Assembly (NCBI GenBank): GCA_045627525.1
Contig: JAZQNW010000006.1
Location: forward strand, 62,001 to 126,000
Source of the DNA: CAG-877 sp045627525
GTDB taxonomy: Bacteria > Bacillota_I > Bacilli_A > RF39 > UBA660
Length of the DNA: 64,000 nucleotides
Direction: 5' to 3'
Shown here: positions 25,010 through 33,941 of the stretch, one piece after another
Numbering within the stretch: the stretch's first letter is position 1
Layout: each line of letters opens with the position of its first letter
Position numbers and translations under genes: made by a program
Notes under the pieces: model-generated
What the model saw: the letters and a program-made list of their open reading frames with translations, nothing else
Databases searched by the model: none
What the model was told of the DNA's origin: nothing

Positions 25010-27144
25010 ATTGTTTCAAATTGAGAATTATACAAATTACTATAGAAACCTTTTTGTTTTAGTAATTCTTCATGTGTTCCTTGCTCAATAATATCACCAT
25101 TATCCATAACTAAAATTAAGTCAGCATTTTTAATAGTTGATAATCTATGAGCTATAATAAAGCTTGTTCTTCCTTTAGTTAATTTATCCATAGCTTTTTG
25201 AACTAGTTCTTCGGTACGTGTATCAACGTTTGAAGTTGCTTCATCTAATATTAGGAATGGAGCATCTTCTATCATACCTCTAGCAATAGTTAATAATTGC
25301 TTTTGACCTTGACTTATAGAATCACTATCATCGATAGGTGCATCTAAACTACCTGGTAAAGTTTTAACAAAGTGGTCTATACCAACTGTTTTTAGGGCTG
25401 CCCAAATTTCTTCATCTGTAACATTCTCTTTGTTAAATTTTATATTATCTCGTATTGTTCCTTCAAATAACCATGTGTCTTGTAAAACCATTATGAATAA
25501 CTCATGAATGTTTTTTCTAGTTAATTTTTTTGTAGATACATTATCAATAATAATGTCTCCATTATTTGTATCGTAAAATTTCATTAATAAATTTACAATT
25601 GTAGTTTTACCTGCTCCTGTAGGACCTACTATAGCAATTTTTTGACCTGGTTTTACTTTAGTATTGAAGTTTTTAATAATAGTTTTATCTTTATCGTAAG
25701 CAAAATTTACATTTTTAAATTCAATTGAACCTTTAACATCTTTTTTATTTAATTTGTTTTTTAATTTACTTTCATCAGTCATTTCTTCTTCTTCTAAGAA
25801 TTCAAATACTCTTTCAGCAGCAGCTGCTGTTGATTGTAATGATGTCATTGCTTGAGCAATTTGTGATAATGGATTAGTAAATAATCTAACATAAATCATG
25901 AATGCTACTATTACACCAAATGATATAATATTGTTCATAGTTAGAATTGCACCAACGACGCAAACTGCTACATAACCTAGGTTACCAACAAAGCTCATAA
26001 TAGGATGCATCATACCAGATAAACATTTACTAATGAAGTTGCACTTATATAATTTATCATTTAATTTGTCAAATTCATTTGATGCTAATTTATTTCCATT
26101 ATAAACTTTTACTATGTTATGACCTGAATATATTTCTTCAATGTATCCATTCAAATTACCAATTTCTACTTGGCGTTGATTGAAATATTTTTGAGATTTT
26201 CCTAAAATTAATTTCATAAATGAAAAACCAATTAAGCTTGCTAATATTGCAGTTATAGCCATACGCCATTCTGTTACAAACATCATGATGATTGACCCTA
26301 TAAATAATGTTGATGAAGTAGCTAATGTTGATAGTGATTGATTCATATTCATACCAATCATGTCAACATCGTTAGTTATTCTTGATAAAACATCTCCAGT
26401 TTCATGTTTATCAAAGTATTTTAATGGTAAGCGATTTATTTTTTCACTGATATTATTTCTTAATTTTTTAGCAAAATTGTTAGATATTGTTGCCATTAAG
26501 AATGCTACTATAAAACCAAATAAAGCACTTATTAAATATAGTGATCCTAAAATTATGGCTATTTTTTTGATTTTATTCATATTAATTTTAGGTTTTATAA
26601 TGTTATAAATTGATTTAGGATATTTATCAATTTGAGATAGCATATTTTTATTTGTTGTTTTACTAGCAATACGTAAAAATTCTAATTGATCTTTTTTTGA
26701 TATTAGTTTGTTATCTACTTTTATATCTTCTAGCAAGAATAACATTATGTTATCTGAAATGTCATCTATTTTAAAATCTTCTTTATTTTTTACTTGTTTA
26801 AATGTATTCATCAGTTGTTCTTTTTCTTCATTAGAAAATTCATTTGAAGCCATTATCTTTTCTATTTTTTGTGGCATTTTTTCTTCAGATAAATTGTTAG
26901 TTATACCTGTTGCTATTTCTTTTAATTTGTCAGTTTGTGGTATGATACCATTACTAATTGTATCAGTTAATTTTGATAATTGATTAGGGGTAACAATTGA
27001 TAATATTGCACTAACTACTGCTAAGAATAAAGAAACCATTAATAATATTTGCCATTTTTTTAGACTTTTAAATAATTTTATCATTGTTTTGGAGAAATTT
27101 TTTGATTTTTCATTTTGTTGTTGTCTTCCCATTGGTCTAGGCAT
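25000..27144 (-). CDS. ABC exporter half-transporter, canonical ATPase site subunit
   Basis: 714-residue fusion of a six-helix exporter domain and an ATPase domain. The ATPase has Walker A GPTGAGKTT, signature SISQGQKQLL, Walker B FLILDEATS with the catalytic Glu, and H-loop IIAHRLST. Between the first and second membrane helices is an unusually long insert (about residues 60-185, charged and helical), likely an outer domain. It pairs with the preceding gene, whose own ATPase site is degenerate, as in heterodimeric exporters of the TM287/288 and BmrCD types. Start overlaps that gene by eight bases; GGAGG present. The substrate is unknown. Confidence 0.92.
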   Translation of the reverse strand: MPRPMGRQQQNEKSKNFSKTMIKLFKSLKKWQILLMVSLFLAVVSAILSIVTPNQLSKLTDTISNGIIPQTDKLKEIATGITNNLSEEKMPQKIEKIMASNEFSNEEKEQLMNTFKQVKNKEDFKIDDISDNIMLFLLEDIKVDNKLISKKDQLEFLRIASKTTNKNMLSQIDKYPKSIYNIIKPKINMNKIKKIAIILGSLYLISALFGFIVAFLMATISNNFAKKLRNNISEKINRLPLKYFDKHETGDVLSRITNDVDMIGMNMNQSLSTLATSSTLFIGSIIMMFVTEWRMAITAILASLIGFSFMKLILGKSQKYFNQRQVEIGNLNGYIEEIYSGHNIVKVYNGNKLASNEFDKLNDKLYKCNFISKCLSGMMHPIMSFVGNLGYVAVCVVGAILTMNNIISFGVIVAFMIYVRLFTNPLSQIAQAMTSLQSTAAAAERVFEFLEEEEMTDESKLKNKLNKKDVKGSIEFKNVNFAYDKDKTIIKNFNTKVKPGQKIAIVGPTGAGKTTIVNLLMKFYDTNNGDIIIDNVSTKKLTRKNIHELFIMVLQDTWLFEGTIRDNIKFNKENVTDEEIWAALKTVGIDHFVKTLPGSLDAPIDDSDSISQGQKQLLTIARGMIEDAPFLILDEATSNVDTRTEELVQKAMDKLTKGRTSFIIAHRLSTIKNADLILVMDNGDIIEQGTHEELLKQKGFYSNLYNSQFETIEE

Positions 27145-28897
27145 TTTCTAATTCCTCCTTTGATAATTGTGATAAAGCTATTTCTTTGTAGACATCACAA
27201 TTTTTTAATAATTCTTTATGTGTTCCTGATCCAACACATTCTCCTTTATCTAGGACTATGATTTTATCTGCATTCATTATTGTTCCTATTCTTTGAGCAA
27301 CAATTAAACTAGTAGCATTTTTAGTGTTTTTCTTTAATTCTTTTCTAAGTATTGAATCGGTTTTATAGTCTAGTGCTGAGAATGAGTCATCAAAAATATA
27401 TATTTCTGGATTTTTTACTATTGCTCTAGCAATGGATAAACGTTGCTTTTGACCACCAGAAACGTTTGTTCCACCTCTTGATAGATCTGCATTATATTGT
27501 TTTTCCATCTTTTCTACAAAGTCTTTTCCTTGGGCTATTTCTATAGCTTTTTTTATTTCTTTTTCTGTTGGTTTCTTTTTGCCATTATCACCGTAAGCAA
27601 CATTTTCTGAAACTGTTCCTGTAAAGATAACGGCTTTTTGTGAAACATAACCTAGTTTATTGTGTAGAGCTTCTAATTTATAGTCTTTTACATTTATTCC
27701 ATCTATTAAGATTTCACCATCTGTAGCATCATAAAATCTTGGTATTAAATTTATTAATGTTGATTTACCAGAACCTGTTGATCCTATAAAGGCAACTGTT
27801 TCACCTTTTTTTATTTTAAAGTTAATATTTTTTAATATGTATTCATCAGCATCAGAGTATTTGAAAGAAACATTTTTAAATTCTATTGTTCCCTTTTCTT
27901 TAGTTTCTTTATCAAAATCACCATCTTTTATAGTTACTTCGCAATCTAAAACTTCATTAATACGATTTGCTGATACTTGTGCTCTTGGCAATATCATAAA
28001 TATTAAAGTAAGCATTAAGAATGAAATGATTACCTGAATGGCATATGAAGAAAATACTATCATATTACTAAATAAATTTAATTTATCAACCATACAAGCT
28101 TTACTGATCATTATGGCTCCTACTACATAAATGCTTAATGTTAATCCATGCATTACTATGTTCATAACAGGTTCTAATACAGCAAACCATCTTTGGTTAA
28201 ATAATTGTGTATTAGTTAATTCAGTATTTACTGTGTCGAATCTATTTTCTTGGAATTTTTCAGCATTAAAAGCTCTAATAACGCGGATACCAGTTAAATT
28301 TTCTCTAGTTACACCATTAACTTTGTCTGTTAATTTTTGAACCTTTTTGAATTTTGGCATTACTATAATTAAAATTATAAATACTGTAATTAATAGTATT
28401 AAGACACTTAATGCAGTTAATAAAGACCATTTTAGATTTTTATTGACTATTTTTATTACAGCCCATGTTGCCATTATTGGTGCTTTCATTAACACTTGCA
28501 TACCCATACCAATAAATACTTCTATTTGAGTTACATCATTTGTAGTTCTAGTTATTAAGCTGCTTGTTTGGAATTTTTTTATTTCTTCCATACCAAATTT
28601 TTCTACTTTATTAAATATTTGTTTTCTTAATGTTTTTGAAAAATTGGCTGAAACAAATGCTGATAAGCAGCAGACAATGATTGAACTTATTAAGCTACCA
28701 AAAGCACATAATAGCATAAATCCGCCTTGTTTTAGTATATCAGCCATTTTGCTACCTTCTGTTTGAACTAACTTAGTAATTGTGCTCATATAATCTGGTA
28801 TTTTTAGTTCTAACCATACTTGTGATGCAATCATTAAAAAACTTATAATTATAATGATAATATCTTTTTTTGATAAATTTTTAAATAATTTAAACAT
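27137..28897 (-). CDS. ABC exporter half-transporter, degenerate ATPase site subunit
   Basis: 586 residues with a six-helix exporter domain and an ATPase domain. Walker A is GSTGSGKST and the signature VSGGQKQR is intact. The Walker B region reads IYIFDDSFSALD (Asp replaces the catalytic Glu) and the H-loop reads IVAQRIGT (Gln replaces His). These two changes mark the non-catalytic half of heterodimeric exporters, so both genes are needed. Start 28897 has AAGGAGG. It overlaps the TetR gene by eight bases. Drug or lipid export is plausible but not shown. Confidence 0.93.
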   Translation of the reverse strand: MFKLFKNLSKKDIIIIIISFLMIASQVWLELKIPDYMSTITKLVQTEGSKMADILKQGGFMLLCAFGSLISSIIVCCLSAFVSANFSKTLRKQIFNKVEKFGMEEIKKFQTSSLITRTTNDVTQIEVFIGMGMQVLMKAPIMATWAVIKIVNKNLKWSLLTALSVLILLITVFIILIIVMPKFKKVQKLTDKVNGVTRENLTGIRVIRAFNAEKFQENRFDTVNTELTNTQLFNQRWFAVLEPVMNIVMHGLTLSIYVVGAIMISKACMVDKLNLFSNMIVFSSYAIQVIISFLMLTLIFMILPRAQVSANRINEVLDCEVTIKDGDFDKETKEKGTIEFKNVSFKYSDADEYILKNINFKIKKGETVAFIGSTGSGKSTLINLIPRFYDATDGEILIDGINVKDYKLEALHNKLGYVSQKAVIFTGTVSENVAYGDNGKKKPTEKEIKKAIEIAQGKDFVEKMEKQYNADLSRGGTNVSGGQKQRLSIARAIVKNPEIYIFDDSFSALDYKTDSILRKELKKNTKNATSLIVAQRIGTIMNADKIIVLDKGECVGSGTHKELLKNCDVYKEIALSQLSKEELENA

Positions 28898-29486
28898 TTT
28901 TATCCTCCTTGTATATTCCATGAAATATTATATTTAGTTCTCGATAATAATTATCTTTTATTTTATCTTTTTCATGAGAATTTTTAATTGTATTTACGAC
29001 AGCTTTAAAAAGGCTATGCCCTAAGATACTAAATATGAATTCTGTATCTTCTATTAGATTATTTGTATTTATTAAATCTTTTACATTATTGTATAAATCC
29101 GTACATATTATATTTATGTCTTTATTATGCAAATGTGCAAAAATAATACAGTTTTTTAAAATACATTTATACTCTTTTTTTGAAGTGATTTTTATTATTT
29201 CATCATATAATTGTATAAATGAATTTTTTAAGTCTCCTTTATTATTTTTAAATATTTTTATAGTTAAAAGGTTTAATTTGGAATTATTTATTTTCATTAA
29301 ATGTCTGAATAAATCTTCTTTGTCTTTGAAGTATAAGTAGAATGTTCCTCTAGGAATATTAGCATCTTTAATTATTTTATTTAATGATACATTTGGATAT
29401 TCATTATTGGAAAATTCAGCTATTGCTGCATTTAAAATTATTTTTTGCTTTTCACTTTTTAAATTCATGAAAGTTTGACTAGGCAT
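28890..29486 (-). CDS. TetR-family repressor of the ABC exporter
   Basis: 198 residues. The N-terminal helix-turn-helix includes KIILNAAIAEFSNNEYPNVSLNKIIKDANIPRGTFYLYF, with the typical GTFYLYFKDKEDLF end (about 39-55). The rest is the variable ligand-binding domain. It is first in a tetR-ABC-ABC operon with overlapping genes, and the operon promoter contains a palindromic operator, so it most likely represses its own operon until an exporter substrate binds. Confidence 0.92.
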   Translation of the reverse strand: MPSQTFMNLKSEKQKIILNAAIAEFSNNEYPNVSLNKIIKDANIPRGTFYLYFKDKEDLFRHLMKINNSKLNLLTIKIFKNNKGDLKNSFIQLYDEIIKITSKKEYKCILKNCIIFAHLHNKDINIICTDLYNNVKDLINTNNLIEDTEFIFSILGHSLFKAVVNTIKNSHEKDKIKDNYYRELNIIFHGIYKEDKNV

Positions 29487-29516
29487 ATTGTCACCTTCTT
29501 TTTTTACTGCTTTTTA

Positions 29517-29545
29517 ATTATATGTGACATGTTGTCACTTGTCAA
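29517..29545 (-). promoter_or_regulatory. Consensus promoter of the tetR-ABC operon
   Basis: Perfect consensus on the minus strand: TTGACA, 17 bases, TATAAT. It is the strongest promoter seen in the window, which makes tight repression necessary. Confidence 0.85.
29524..29538. promoter_or_regulatory. TetR-type operator inside the promoter spacer
   Basis: GTGACATGTTGTCAC, a 6-3-6 perfect inverted repeat that fits wholly between the -35 and -10 elements, a standard position for repression by TetR-family proteins. Confidence 0.8.
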
Positions 29546-29562
29546 GACTTTTAGAAAAAAAT

Positions 29563-29590
29563 AAAAGGCAGTTATCTGCCTTAATTTTTA
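29563..29590. terminator. Terminator of tRNA-Glu
   Basis: AAGGCAG/CTGCCTT stem with a TTAT loop and T runs on the minus strand, just after the tRNA. Confidence 0.85.
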
Positions 29591-29591
29591 A

Positions 29592-29668
29592 TGGTAACCT
29601 GTATGGGGTTCGAACCCACGAATACTGCCTTGAGAGGGCAGCGTGTTAAACCACTTCACCAACAGGTC
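29592..29668 (-). tRNA. tRNA-Glu (anticodon CTC)
   Basis: 77-base cloverleaf with encoded CCA. The acceptor stem GACCTGT pairs with ACAGGTT (first pair G-U). The T arm carries GTTCGAACC and the anticodon loop CTCTCAA gives CTC, reading GAG. It is a lone tRNA with its own terminator. Confidence 0.92.
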
Positions 29669-29746
29669 AAATAAATAGTGCCTTTTTGATAAGACACTAA
29701 TATTTTATCATATTTAAGTTCTTTATACAATCACTTTTTTATCGTT

Positions 29747-30343
29747 TTACATACCAGGGTTAACTGGTGGTAAATCATTATTTGTTTGTGGTGGCATAGC
29801 TTCGATTGTAGGTATTGCTGGGATAACTGAAGGCGCTGGTTGTGAAGCTATGTTTATAGCTTGTGGTTGTTCAGTTGGAATGCTTGCTATTGCTGGTTCA
29901 ATTGCAGGTATTGCTGGAATTTCTTGAGCTACTGGTGCAACTTGAGGTTGTTCAACTGGCATAGTTGGAATAGTCATTTCTTCAGTAACTTGAGGTTGTT
30001 CAATAGGCATAGCTGGAATAGTCATTTCTTCAGCAACTTGAGGTTGTTCAACTGCTGCTTCTCCTTTTAATAATTCGTTTAATTTTACTTTGAAGGCTGT
30101 TTCTTCTTCATCTACTAATCCTAAGTGAAATACTTGAGCAATTTGTTCGTGATCAAATAATGCTGTCTCATCACTTGATAAAAATCCTTCTGGATACATA
30201 CATCCAGAGTAATCATACATTTTATTATCTGTTTCATCGTCATTAGCAATGGCACAAAAACCAGTAATCATTACTCTTTTTGTACCTCCAGTTAACATAC
30301 ATACTGTACCAATTGGTAAAAACTTTTCTCCCTTTTCAATCAT
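29747..30343 (-). CDS. DUF4176-domain protein with Pro-rich repeats
   Basis: 198 residues. The N-terminal about 95 residues match DUF4176 (FLPIGTVCMLTGGTKRVMITGF, YDYSGCMYPEGF, FDHEQIAQVFHLGLVDEEE), a domain often encoded with type VII secretion genes. The rest is a Pro/Gln/Ile-rich tail built from repeats of EQPQVAEEMTIPAMPI, followed by looser IPAIPxIE units; it is probably disordered. No other type VII gene is visible here. AAGGAGG precedes the start. The gene is monocistronic, with an imperfect hairpin around 29678. Confidence 0.82.
   Translation of the reverse strand: MIEKGEKFLPIGTVCMLTGGTKRVMITGFCAIANDDETDNKMYDYSGCMYPEGFLSSDETALFDHEQIAQVFHLGLVDEEETAFKVKLNELLKGEAAVEQPQVAEEMTIPAMPIEQPQVTEEMTIPTMPVEQPQVAPVAQEIPAIPAIEPAIASIPTEQPQAINIASQPAPSVIPAIPTIEAMPPQTNNDLPPVNPGM
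29941..30056. repeat. 48-base tandem repeats in the DUF4176 gene
   Basis: Two full and one partial copies with an exact 48-base period (starting 29941, 29989, 30037). They encode a 16-residue unit and differ by a few bases. Copy number could vary by slippage or recombination. Confidence 0.85.
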
Positions 30344-30369
30344 TTTTTTGTTCCTCCTTATAATTAACT

Positions 30370-30385
30370 ACATCACTAGTGACGT
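30370..30385. promoter_or_regulatory. Palindrome upstream of the DUF4176 gene
   Basis: ACATCACTAGTGACGT, a 16-base near-perfect palindrome with a perfect core TCACTAGTGA, 27 bases before the ATG. It is a candidate operator. Confidence 0.45.
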
Positions 30386-30447
30386 ATCTTATTTATTATA
30401 TTCTTTTTCAGTATAACATATATTTTTTATGAATACAAACTAAAAAT

Positions 30448-30472
30448 AAAAAAGATTAAAATAATCTTTTTT
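30448..30472 (-). terminator. Terminator after the 95-residue gene
   Basis: AAAAAAGATTA/TAATCTTTTTT stem with a 3-base loop, overlapping the stop codon. Confidence 0.8.
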
Positions 30473-30758
30473 ATTTAAGCCCTTTTATTTTTGATACTAC
30501 CTGTTGTTTGCCACATATTATACATCTTTGTATTTGATCATCAGATACTATTATTATTCTACGAGAACCATGACCAATACTTTTTAATCCGAAATATTGT
30601 TTTGAATTTTCTTTTTTTTCTTCCATTACATATATGTGACTGTAGTCATCAGTACAAAACTTTATTCCTAATTTGTCTTCTACATTTTTTACTTCATTTT
30701 CATCATTAGCAGCTAATAAATTTAGGAGTTCTTTATTAACATTTTTATTATCAACCAT
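30471..30758 (-). CDS. Small protein of unknown function with a CxxC motif
   Basis: 95 residues. The N-terminal half is acidic and helical, then DDYSHIYVMEEKK, KSIGHGSRRIIIVSDDQIQRCIICGKQQVV. The RCIICG pair could bind metal or form part of a half zinc ribbon, but the second pair is missing. I recognise no family. It has a GGGGG ribosome site. It lies just downstream of murC on the same strand with a 54-base gap. Confidence 0.65.
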   Translation of the reverse strand: MVDNKNVNKELLNLLAANDENEVKNVEDKLGIKFCTDDYSHIYVMEEKKENSKQYFGLKSIGHGSRRIIIVSDDQIQRCIICGKQQVVSKIKGLK

Positions 30759-30812
30759 AAATTATCCCCCTTCATATTCGCATATTATATCACATTTTTA
30801 GTAAATATGATA

Positions 30813-32117
30813 CTATTTTATTACTTTTTTAAAATTTTCAATAAGACTATCGACATAAGCACATCCCATGAAACAAACAACTGATTCTTTTTCATTTGCT
30901 AATTTTTCAATTGTATCATCACTAATTATTTCTCCACCATTTAATTTATTAGTTATAAGTGATGAAGTAATTCCTGGGTAATCTTCTTGCTTTTCTCTAT
31001 TACAGTCTATTTCTGTTAAGTATGTTTTATCTGCTATTTTAAATGCTTCTACAAATTCATTTAAAAAGTCTTTTGTTCTTGAGTATGTATTAGGTTTAAA
31101 TACTACTACAAGACGTTTATTAGGGTATTTCTGCTTAACGGCATCTAGTGTTACTTTTATTTCTGTAGGATGGTGCGCATAGTCATCAATAATTATAGTA
31201 TTATTAACTTTTTCTTCTGCAAATCTTCTTTTTGCATTATGAAACGTTTTTAGTAAATTATTTATTTCTTCTGGATTTATTCCTATTTCCTTACAAATTA
31301 TGATTGCGGCTGTTGCATCCATAACCATATGTTTTCCATAAAGAGGTATTTCAAAATGGCCATATAATTCGTTATTAATATATAAATCAAATATGGATCC
31401 TGTTTCTAATAGCTCAATATTTTTTATTACAACGTCATTTTCAGGATTAAATCCATAATATATCATTTTTGTTTTACAATTTAATTTTCTTACTTCTTCA
31501 TTATCTCCATTAGCAACAACTAATTCTTTTGTTTGGTTAGCAAATATTTCAAATGTATCTCTTATATCATTTATATCTTTATAGCATTCTAAGTGTTCGG
31601 CTTCAATATTAGTAATTACTGAATATGTTGGATGATAAGCGGTAAAATGTCGGTTGAATTCATCACTTTCTACAACAAAGTATTTATTTTCTTTTGTAGC
31701 TTTGCCATCACCAGCACCGATAAAATAGTTACATCCAAGGGTATTTTCTAATATATGTCTAATAATTGATGATGTTGTTGTTTTTCCATGAGTTCCACTA
31801 ACACCAATGGATGAAAATAGATCAATTACATCCCCTACTATTTCATTATATTTTTTAATTTTTAAGCCTAGTTGTTTTACTCTTTGTAATTCTGGATGAT
31901 CTTCTTTAAAGGCTACACTATATGTTACAATGGTATCTTTATCTATGTTATGATTGCCATCATAAAAAATTGGTATATTTCTAGATTCTAATCCGTCTTG
32001 AGTAAATTTATGTGCTTTAGCATCATCATAACCACTTACTTGGTTTCCTAAGTCACTTAGTATTTGAGCAAGAGTGGACATTCCTGTTCCTTTAATTCCT
32101 ATACAATAATATTTCAT
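30813..32117 (-). CDS. murC: UDP-N-acetylmuramate--L-alanine ligase
   Basis: Adds L-Ala to UDP-MurNAc in peptidoglycan synthesis. The 434-residue Mur ligase has the N-terminal Rossmann motif GIKGTGMSTLAQIL, the ATP-binding SGTHGKTTTSS near 110, the central VVESDEFNRHF and ITNIEAEHLECY, and C-terminal DDYAHHPTEI and FKPNTYSRT motifs. All expected blocks are present. It proves that the organism makes peptidoglycan, unlike true Mollicutes. AAGGAAG precedes the start. Confidence 0.96.
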   Translation of the reverse strand: MKYYCIGIKGTGMSTLAQILSDLGNQVSGYDDAKAHKFTQDGLESRNIPIFYDGNHNIDKDTIVTYSVAFKEDHPELQRVKQLGLKIKKYNEIVGDVIDLFSSIGVSGTHGKTTTSSIIRHILENTLGCNYFIGAGDGKATKENKYFVVESDEFNRHFTAYHPTYSVITNIEAEHLECYKDINDIRDTFEIFANQTKELVVANGDNEEVRKLNCKTKMIYYGFNPENDVVIKNIELLETGSIFDLYINNELYGHFEIPLYGKHMVMDATAAIIICKEIGINPEEINNLLKTFHNAKRRFAEEKVNNTIIIDDYAHHPTEIKVTLDAVKQKYPNKRLVVVFKPNTYSRTKDFLNEFVEAFKIADKTYLTEIDCNREKQEDYPGITSSLITNKLNGGEIISDDTIEKLANEKESVVCFMGCAYVDSLIENFKKVIK

Positions 32118-32169
32118 TTTTACACTTCCTTATATTTTTAGTATACGCTATATTTATATTCTTGAAAAG

Positions 32170-32193
32170 AAAAAGATTGATAAACAATCTTAT
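32170..32193 (-). terminator. Terminator of the zinc-ribbon gene
   Basis: AAGATTG/CAATCTT stem with a 5-base loop and T run on the minus strand, at the stop codon of the small gene. Confidence 0.75.
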
Positions 32194-32369
32194 TTTTCAT
32201 TTTTTTCATTTCTTGCTTTATATTCAGCTTTTCTTTTGTCACGGCAACTTTTGCATCTTTTAGGCTCATTTTCTAATCCTTTTTCTTTATAGAAAGCTTG
32301 CTCTCCTGCTGTAAATGTAAATTCGTTACCACAATCTTGACAAACCAAAGTCTTATCTTCGAAATCCAT
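32190..32369 (-). CDS. Zinc-ribbon domain protein (probable zinc-ribbon, zf-trcl type)
   Basis: A short gene of 59 codons. It has four Cys in two pairs, VCQDCGNEF (Cys10, Cys13) and KRCKSCRDKR (Cys39, Cys42), with FTAGEQAFYKEKGL between them. This is the layout of the small probable zinc-ribbon domain family common in Bacillota. The C-terminus is a Lys-rich tail. The role is unknown, possibly nucleic-acid binding. The start is set by GGAGGTAAATA upstream. It lies between murC and queH with its own terminator. Confidence 0.85.
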   Translation of the reverse strand: MDFEDKTLVCQDCGNEFTFTAGEQAFYKEKGLENEPKRCKSCRDKRKAEYKARNEKNEK

Positions 32370-32459
32370 TATTTACCTCCTTATAAATTTTTGGACTTAG
32401 TTAAATAGTTATTTTCAATTTTAAGGAAAGTAAATAGCAATTTAATATAAAATCCAGTT

Positions 32460-32486
32460 ATGTTATAACAATAAACAATATAACAT
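32460..32486. promoter_or_regulatory. Inverted repeat between queH and the zinc-ribbon gene
   Basis: ATGTTATA and TATAACAT arms separated by 11 bases in a 145-base gap. It could be a weak queH terminator or a regulator site for the zinc-ribbon gene. Confidence 0.35.
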
Positions 32487-32514
32487 TAAAAAGTTAAATA
32501 TGCAATTATGTTAT

Positions 32515-33132
32515 TTAGTTTTGACTATTCTTTTTTAGTTTTTCTACTTTTGAATATATACAACCACAATAATTTTGTCTATATAGTTCGTATTCTTTTG
32601 ATAATTCTATACTACGTTTATATCCATTTTCTTTTTTAAAGTCTGAATATAAATAGTTTGATTTATATTTTTCTCCTAATTCTTCCCCTATTTTATTTAA
32701 CCAATCTGCATTTTTGTATGGACTTAATGTTAGTGTTGTTGCGAAAAAATCGAATTTTAATTTTTTAGCTATTTTTGCTGTTTCTTCTAAACGCAGATTA
32801 TAGCACTTATAGCATCTTTTTCCACGTTCTGGTTCATCTTCTAAACCTTTAGCAATAGCTAAGAATTCTTTTGGATTATATCTACCATCTAAAATAGTTA
32901 TTTCATACTTATATTTTAATTTTTTAACAAATCTTTTTAGTTCATCTAGTCTTTTATTATATTCATTTTTGTCAGTTATATTTGGATTAAAATATAGAAT
33001 TGTAATTTTAAAATAATTTGCTAATTTTTCTAAGACAGCTGATGAACATGGTGCACAACATGCATGTAATAATAGACTACTTCCCTCTTGTGACTCAGTC
33101 ATTTGCTTTTTCATTTCTAAATTGTAATTCAT
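32515..33132 (-). CDS. queH: Epoxyqueuosine reductase QueH
   Basis: Last step of queuosine synthesis on tRNA, replacing QueG. The 205-residue protein has the family Cys motifs: HACCAPCSS near 29, KRCYKCYNLRLEE near 100 and QNYCGC near 190, which bind an Fe-S cluster and a second metal. Also seen are ATTLTLSPYKNADWLN and YLYSDFKK. AGAAGTGATTAG precedes the start. No other queuosine gene is in this window; organisms with queH often import queuine or queuosine. Confidence 0.94.
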   Translation of the reverse strand: MNYNLEMKKQMTESQEGSSLLLHACCAPCSSAVLEKLANYFKITILYFNPNITDKNEYNKRLDELKRFVKKLKYKYEITILDGRYNPKEFLAIAKGLEDEPERGKRCYKCYNLRLEETAKIAKKLKFDFFATTLTLSPYKNADWLNKIGEELGEKYKSNYLYSDFKKENGYKRSIELSKEYELYRQNYCGCIYSKVEKLKKNSQN

Positions 33133-33194
33133 CTAATCACTTCTCTTTGGCTATATTATAGCATAATTTTATATTCATAAGTGTATATTTTAAT

Positions 33195-33941
33195 ATGAAT
33201 AAAATTATATTTAGTTTTTTAGTAACGGCAATTGCTGGTTTTTCGACATTATTAGGAATTATTCCTTGTATATTAAAGAAAAATAAAGATTTAATAATAG
33301 CTTCATCTTTAGCTTTTTCTAGTGGGGTAATGTTATCTATATCGGTTATTTCTTTGATACCAGAATCGTTAAAATATTTAACTGCTTCATATTATTTGTT
33401 TCCTGCCTTTATTTTAGTTTTTATATTTGTGGTGATGGGAATAATTATATCTAGTATTATTGATTATAATATTGAAAAAGCTATAACAAAAAATAAACTG
33501 TATAAATTAGGAATTGTTTCTGTTATAGCTTTAATTTTACATAATATTCCGGAGGGAATTACTACTTTTATATCTACTAATGTTGATACTACTTTAGGTA
33601 TTACTTTATCTTTAGCAATAGCCTTACATAATATTCCAGAAGGAATATCTATAGCAATACCTATATATTATGCTACAGGTAATTTAAATAAAGCCTTTAA
33701 ATATACTTTTATTTCTGGCTTTTCAGAATTATTTGGTGCTGTATTAGCATATTTATTTATAGCAAAATATGTTACTGCGTTTTTTATGGCTTTAATTCTT
33801 GGGCTAACAGCGGGAATAATGATTCATATTTCTGTATATGAATTATTTCCAACTTCATTAAATTATGACAAAAAGAAAACAACATTAATATCATTCTTTT
33901 TAGGAATAATTGTAATGCTGTTTTGTGAAATTATTATTTAA
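33195..33941 (+). CDS. ZIP-family divalent metal transporter
   Basis: 248 residues with eight hydrophobic segments. Two copies of the metal-site motif HNIPEGI occur (about 118 and 149), in helices IV and V, as in ZupT-type zinc/iron importers. A start-proximal ribosome site is not clear; the upstream sequence is only weakly purine-rich. The stop codon overlaps by bases with the stop of the convergent BI-1 gene, with no hairpin between them. Confidence 0.92.
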   Translation: MNKIIFSFLVTAIAGFSTLLGIIPCILKKNKDLIIASSLAFSSGVMLSISVISLIPESLKYLTASYYLFPAFILVFIFVVMGIIISSIIDYNIEKAITKNKLYKLGIVSVIALILHNIPEGITTFISTNVDTTLGITLSLAIALHNIPEGISIAIPIYYATGNLNKAFKYTFISGFSELFGAVLAYLFIAKYVTAFFMALILGLTAGIMIHISVYELFPTSLNYDKKKTTLISFFLGIIVMLFCEIII

